DNA from: Gammaproteobacteria bacterium
GTDB lineage: Bacteria > Pseudomonadota > Gammaproteobacteria > Pseudomonadales > Pseudohongiellaceae
DNA length: 8,718 nucleotides
Assembly: GCA_016762975.1 (NCBI GenBank)
Contig: JAESUV010000174.1
Span: 1 to 8,718 of the forward strand
Direction: 5' to 3'
The position numbers were made by a program, and so were the translations under genes. Below, in pieces: positions 5,810-8,718 of this stretch (positions within the stretch are counted from its first letter, which is position 1; every line of letters begins with the position of its first letter). The notes below the pieces were generated by a model, which was given only the letters and a program-made list of their open reading frames with translations, was not told the origin of the DNA and did not search any database.

Positions 5810-7015
5810 ATGGATAGTAGGATAAATTTTTCGTTAGCAACACTCACTATCTCTCTGAGTTTTAGTGCATCACTATTTGCGCAGACTGCATTCGTTGCGC
5901 CTCCTTCTATAACCGAACCTATTTTACTGCCAAGTTTTGAAGTGGGGCAGATTAAGGTTGTGCCTATCGCCACTGGTCTCGCGAATCCTTGGGCTATGGC
6001 GTTTCGCGACAACGGTGACATTCTAATTACGGAGCGCTACACCGGTAAGCTGCGAGTGATTCGTGATGGAAAACTCTTAGAGCGAGATATCCCGGGAGTG
6101 CCTGAAGTCTACTCCGCTGTGTTTCGTGCAGGACTGATGGCAGTCGCCGTGCACCCCGATGACGATCAAATCGTCTATATGACGCATACCAAGGCCATCA
6201 TGCACGAAGGTGAGCCCAGCCAAGCGGTAAGTTTGGTGCGCGGAAGATTGGTTGAAGACAAGCTAGAAAACGTGGAAGAAATTTTTGTCGCGAAGGGTGT
6301 CGACAGTGGTATAGCTGCCTCTGCTCTAATGTTCGCTCCCGACGGCAAATTGATGATGACAGTGGGTGGCTCCTATGTCTTTCTCGGCACGGGTGAATAT
6401 GCGCAAGACCCAGCCGTGCACTACGGCAAGTTGCTGCGCCTTAATGCCGATGGAACGGCACCAAGTGACAACCCCTTCGTTGAATCGGGGGAATTTCTAC
6501 CCGAGGTTTATTCTGTAGGTCATCGCAATCAGTTGGGCATGACTCTGCATCCGGAAACGGGCGAGCTTTGGGCGAGTGAGAATGGCCCGCAGGGCGGCGA
6601 CGAGGCAAATATCATACTGCCCGGGAAAAATTACGGTTGGCCGCTGGCTTCTTATAGTCGAAATTACCGCGGCGACTGGGTATCGCAGACACCCTGGCGT
6701 GAAGAGTTCGAGAGCCCAACGGTTGTTTGGTGGCCTTCTATTGCACCCTCTGCTCTGACGTTTTATACGGGAGAGCATTTTCCGAAATGGCAGGGCAATC
6801 TTTTCGTTGGCGCCATGATGGAAGGGCGCATTCCTGGCACCGGTCATTTGCAGCGGATTGTCTTCAACAGCAGAGGGCAGGAGATCCGCCGCGAGAGCAT
6901 GCTAACGGAACTTAAGCACCGTATAATAGGTGTTAAGCAGGGACCTGATGGCTATCTCTACATTCTCACAGATGAGGAAGACGGTGCGTTGCTTAGGATC
7001 GAGCCGGCTGACTAG
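5810..7015 (+). CDS. Secreted PQQ-type glucose/sorbosone dehydrogenase homologue
   Basis: The ATG at 5810 has AGGA six bases upstream and is preferred to the in-frame TTG at 5804. It gives 401 residues with a Sec leader (SFSASLFAQ, cleavage likely after Ala24). The rest is a six-bladed beta-propeller of the soluble aldose/glucose dehydrogenase family: GLANPWAMAF near 57-66, GLMAVAVHPDD near 108-119, AQDPAVHYGKLLRLNADGT near 198-216, GHRNQLGM (237-244), ENGPQGGDE (257-265), GKNYGWP (272-278) and GPDGYLYILTD near 378-388. R239-N240 match the PQQ-contacting Arg-Asn pair. At the usual catalytic His block (HxGGRL in homologues) this protein reads GIAASALMF (167-175), with no histidine, and the usual RxRD motif reads HRIIG (370-374). 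It would oxidise sugars in the periplasm if active, but activity is uncertain. It is divergent from the quinone oxidoreductase pseudogene. Confidence 0.86.
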   Translation: MDSRINFSLATLTISLSFSASLFAQTAFVAPPSITEPILLPSFEVGQIKVVPIATGLANPWAMAFRDNGDILITERYTGKLRVIRDGKLLERDIPGVPEVYSAVFRAGLMAVAVHPDDDQIVYMTHTKAIMHEGEPSQAVSLVRGRLVEDKLENVEEIFVAKGVDSGIAASALMFAPDGKLMMTVGGSYVFLGTGEYAQDPAVHYGKLLRLNADGTAPSDNPFVESGEFLPEVYSVGHRNQLGMTLHPETGELWASENGPQGGDEANIILPGKNYGWPLASYSRNYRGDWVSQTPWREEFESPTVVWWPSIAPSALTFYTGEHFPKWQGNLFVGAMMEGRIPGTGHLQRIVFNSRGQEIRRESMLTELKHRIIGVKQGPDGYLYILTDEEDGALLRIEPAD

Positions 7016-7049
7016 CACTCCACCCATCAATTAGAGGTGGAGGAGTGCT
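7014..7049. terminator. Hairpin between convergent genes, no U tract
   Basis: AGCACTCCACC (7014-7024) pairs with GGTGG (7036-7040) and AGTGCT (7044-7049), leaving a 3-nt bulge (AGG). It fills almost all of the 38 bases between the PQQ-dehydrogenase-like stop and the carboxyltransferase stop. No T run follows on either strand, so it may slow or partly end transcription rather than act as a strong intrinsic terminator. Confidence 0.5.
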
Positions 7050-7053
7050 GTGC

Positions 7054-8613
7054 CTACGGACGCGGTGTGCGCGACTTTGGCCCGAGTTGGCTTGGTAATA
7101 ATTCGTAGGCTAATTCTGCCCACTCACACAGTAGGACTCGCGTATCTCTTGGGTCTATTATCTCTTCTATGCCGAATGCCTCTGCCGTTCTAAATGGCGA
7201 GCGATACTTCTCTAACATCTCCTCAAGTTCGCGTCGCCGTGCGTCAGGATCATCCGCCGCCTCGATGTCTCGCCGGTAGGCGGCCTGCACTCCACCCTCT
7301 ATAGGCAATGAACCCCAGTCTGCGGACGGCCATGCGTAGCGCAGGTTAAGTCGATCGGCATTGCCATGGCCGGCACCGGCGACTCCGTAACAGCGCCGAA
7401 TGATGACTGATACCCAGGGAACAGAGGCCTGATAACAAGCCATCAGGGCGCGACTACCGATTCGTACAGTGCCTTCTTCTTCAGCCGCCCGGCCAATCAG
7501 GAACCCAGGATTGTCGACCAGATTTAGAATAGGAATGTGGAAGGTATCAGCCATGTCCACGAATCTCATCATCTTTTCTGACGCTGCTGCGTTGACCGCG
7601 CCGCCATGGTAGTGCGTGTCATTAGCCATGATGGCTATCGAATAGCCGTTCAGGCGTGCGAGTCCAACCACTAGCGACTCACCGTAATTGGGATTTATCT
7701 CGAAGAATGATTCAATATCGACGACGGAATTAATTACCTCTCTTATTTGGTACATCTGGCGCCTGTCTCTAGGAATGACAGACAGCAGCGATTCGTCTCT
7801 GCGCTCGACTGGATCTGAATTTTCTATTCTAGGGGGAGCCTGCCAGACATTCTGCGGCAGATAGGAGAGGAATCTAGAGATTGTCTCGAATGCCTCTTGT
7901 TCTGTTTCAACTTCGTTGTCTACGGCGCCGCTGCCGTTTGCATGGATGTCTGAACCGCCCAATTCATTCTTCTCGATGGGTTTGCCGAATCCGCGTTCGA
8001 CCACCGGCGGGCCGGCAACAAATAGCTGGCTAGTGCCTTTAATCATCAGGGAGAAATGAGAGATGGTGGTGCGCACTGCTCCGAGTCCGGCTACCGAGCC
8101 CATGCAGGCACAGACAACGGGGACGTGTCCCATCAGCTGCATCGTAGTTTCGAAACCGTGTAAGGCGGGGACATAGGAGTGACCAACCATCTCCAGTGTC
8201 TTTACCGAGCCGCCGCCGCCACTGCCGTCTATGAGTCTTATCAAGGGCAGGCGCATCTCGAGTGCATAGCGTTCGCCGTAGCCTGATTTGTCGCCAATCT
8301 TCGCATCGGCCGCGCCGCCGCGTACAGTGAAGTCATCTCCACCAATAACCACTCTTCTGCCGTTTACTTTTGCTGTGCCTAAAACGAAGTTTGAAGGAGT
8401 GAAATCTTCCAATTGGCCGTCATCGCCGTAACTCGCCTTTCCTGCTAACGCTCCGATTTCATGGAAGGAGTTTGCATCGGCAAGCGCATCGATACGTTCT
8501 CTTACGGTGAGTCGTCCATTGTCGTGTTGGCGCTGTATGCGCTCTTCTCCGCCCATGGCAGCCGCCAGTTTTTCACGGCGTCTTAATTCATCTACTTCGT
8601 TTTGCCAGCTCAT
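7054..8613 (-). CDS. Acyl-CoA carboxylase, carboxyltransferase (beta) subunit
   Basis: The chosen ATG at 8613 has AAGGAG five bases upstream and gives 519 residues; an in-frame ATG at 8664 lies upstream of the likely promoter. The protein is a full-length biotin-dependent carboxyltransferase (PF01039, propionyl-/methylcrotonyl-CoA carboxylase beta type). The N-terminal crotonase half has DGSGGGGSV (129-137) and GSVAGLGAV (172-180); the C-terminal half has NDTHYHGGAVNAAASEKMMRF (split at 331-351), DNPGFLIG (367-374) and CYGVAGAGHG (408-417). The latter two regions form the acyl-CoA and biotin sites. It transfers carboxylate from carboxybiotin to an acyl-CoA in the cytosol. The end reads YAWPSADWGSLPIEGG, a variant of the family's AWP block; the aspartate of propionyl-specific GGAYD is not present, so the substrate is not predictable. 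No biotin carboxylase or biotin carrier gene lies in the window; they may be just beyond the right edge or elsewhere. Confidence 0.93.
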   Translation of the reverse strand: MSWQNEVDELRRREKLAAAMGGEERIQRQHDNGRLTVRERIDALADANSFHEIGALAGKASYGDDGQLEDFTPSNFVLGTAKVNGRRVVIGGDDFTVRGGAADAKIGDKSGYGERYALEMRLPLIRLIDGSGGGGSVKTLEMVGHSYVPALHGFETTMQLMGHVPVVCACMGSVAGLGAVRTTISHFSLMIKGTSQLFVAGPPVVERGFGKPIEKNELGGSDIHANGSGAVDNEVETEQEAFETISRFLSYLPQNVWQAPPRIENSDPVERRDESLLSVIPRDRRQMYQIREVINSVVDIESFFEINPNYGESLVVGLARLNGYSIAIMANDTHYHGGAVNAAASEKMMRFVDMADTFHIPILNLVDNPGFLIGRAAEEEGTVRIGSRALMACYQASVPWVSVIIRRCYGVAGAGHGNADRLNLRYAWPSADWGSLPIEGGVQAAYRRDIEAADDPDARRRELEEMLEKYRSPFRTAEAFGIEEIIDPRDTRVLLCEWAELAYELLPSQLGPKSRTPRP

Positions 8614-8618
8614 GTTCT

Positions 8619-8624
8619 CTCCTT
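8619..8624 (-). promoter_or_regulatory. Shine-Dalgarno site deciding the carboxyltransferase start
   Basis: AAGGAG on the minus strand, five bases before ATG 8613. The alternative ATG at 8664 has no comparable site. Confidence 0.9.
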
Positions 8625-8635
8625 GTTGCTGCGCT

Positions 8636-8664
8636 AAGTTAGTGTAAAGCAACATCGGGTGCAA
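8636..8664 (-). promoter_or_regulatory. Candidate sigma70 promoter of the carboxyltransferase gene
   Basis: On the minus strand, TTGCAC (8664-8659) and TAACTT (8641-8636) are separated by exactly 17 bases; each matches four or five consensus positions. Transcription would begin near 8629, leaving a short leader that carries AAGGAG and the ATG at 8613. This supports the shorter start, and suggests the gene heads its own transcript. Confidence 0.55.
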
Positions 8665-8718
8665 GCCGGAATGCCCTGATCTTGGGGGATGCTATTTGTA
8701 GTGATGTAAAAAATATTA

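Noticed and set aside
6497..6847. 116-codon minus-strand ORF
   Set aside because: It lies wholly antisense within the PQQ-dehydrogenase-like gene and is an ordinary shadow.

Overview
The window reads as an ordinary chromosomal stretch of a gammaproteobacterium, probably marine. This is inferred from moderate base composition, recognisable Shine-Dalgarno and sigma70-like signals, and a set of exported redox and hydrolytic enzymes with Sec or Tat leaders; no rRNA or marker gene fixes the lineage. There is no tRNA, insertion sequence, CRISPR array, phage gene or replication origin.

Layout from left to right. (1) The 3' end of a NosR-like membrane iron-sulfur protein (+) runs off the left edge. 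(2) A symmetrical bidirectional terminator separates it from a convergent gene (-) for a secreted protein that joins a c-type cytochrome domain to a copper type II (PHM-like) monooxygenase domain; a heptanucleotide tandem repeat covers its stop codon. (3) A 414-base gap (2234-2647) holds a short aromatic-rich ORF just upstream of that gene, an inverted repeat and a decamer repeat. (4) Next is a Tat-exported FAD oxidase of the D-amino-acid oxidase family (-), in which the segment normally at the C-terminus comes before the Rossmann motif, an apparent circular permutation. (5) A 16-bp perfect hairpin terminator separates it from a secreted LpqC/PHB-depolymerase-type esterase (-). (6) A quinone oxidoreductase gene (-) follows and is clearly broken: a nonsense codon, two frameshifts and a deletion of about 90 codons. 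(7) Divergent from it is a secreted PQQ-type glucose/sorbosone dehydrogenase homologue (+) with altered active-site positions. (8) Convergent to that is a biotin-dependent acyl-CoA carboxylase carboxyltransferase subunit (-) with a good promoter and ribosome binding site.

Four of the six intact or partial genes encode exported redox enzymes or hydrolases, and the NosR-like protein is a membrane electron-transfer component. This suggests periplasmic oxidation or cleavage of small organic molecules, with the cytosolic carboxyltransferase possibly acting in acyl-CoA catabolism. Most genes have their own terminators or promoters, so this is a neighbourhood and not one operon. The most unusual items are the permuted oxidase, the cytochrome c/copper monooxygenase fusion, and the PQQ-fold protein that seems to lack its catalytic histidine.
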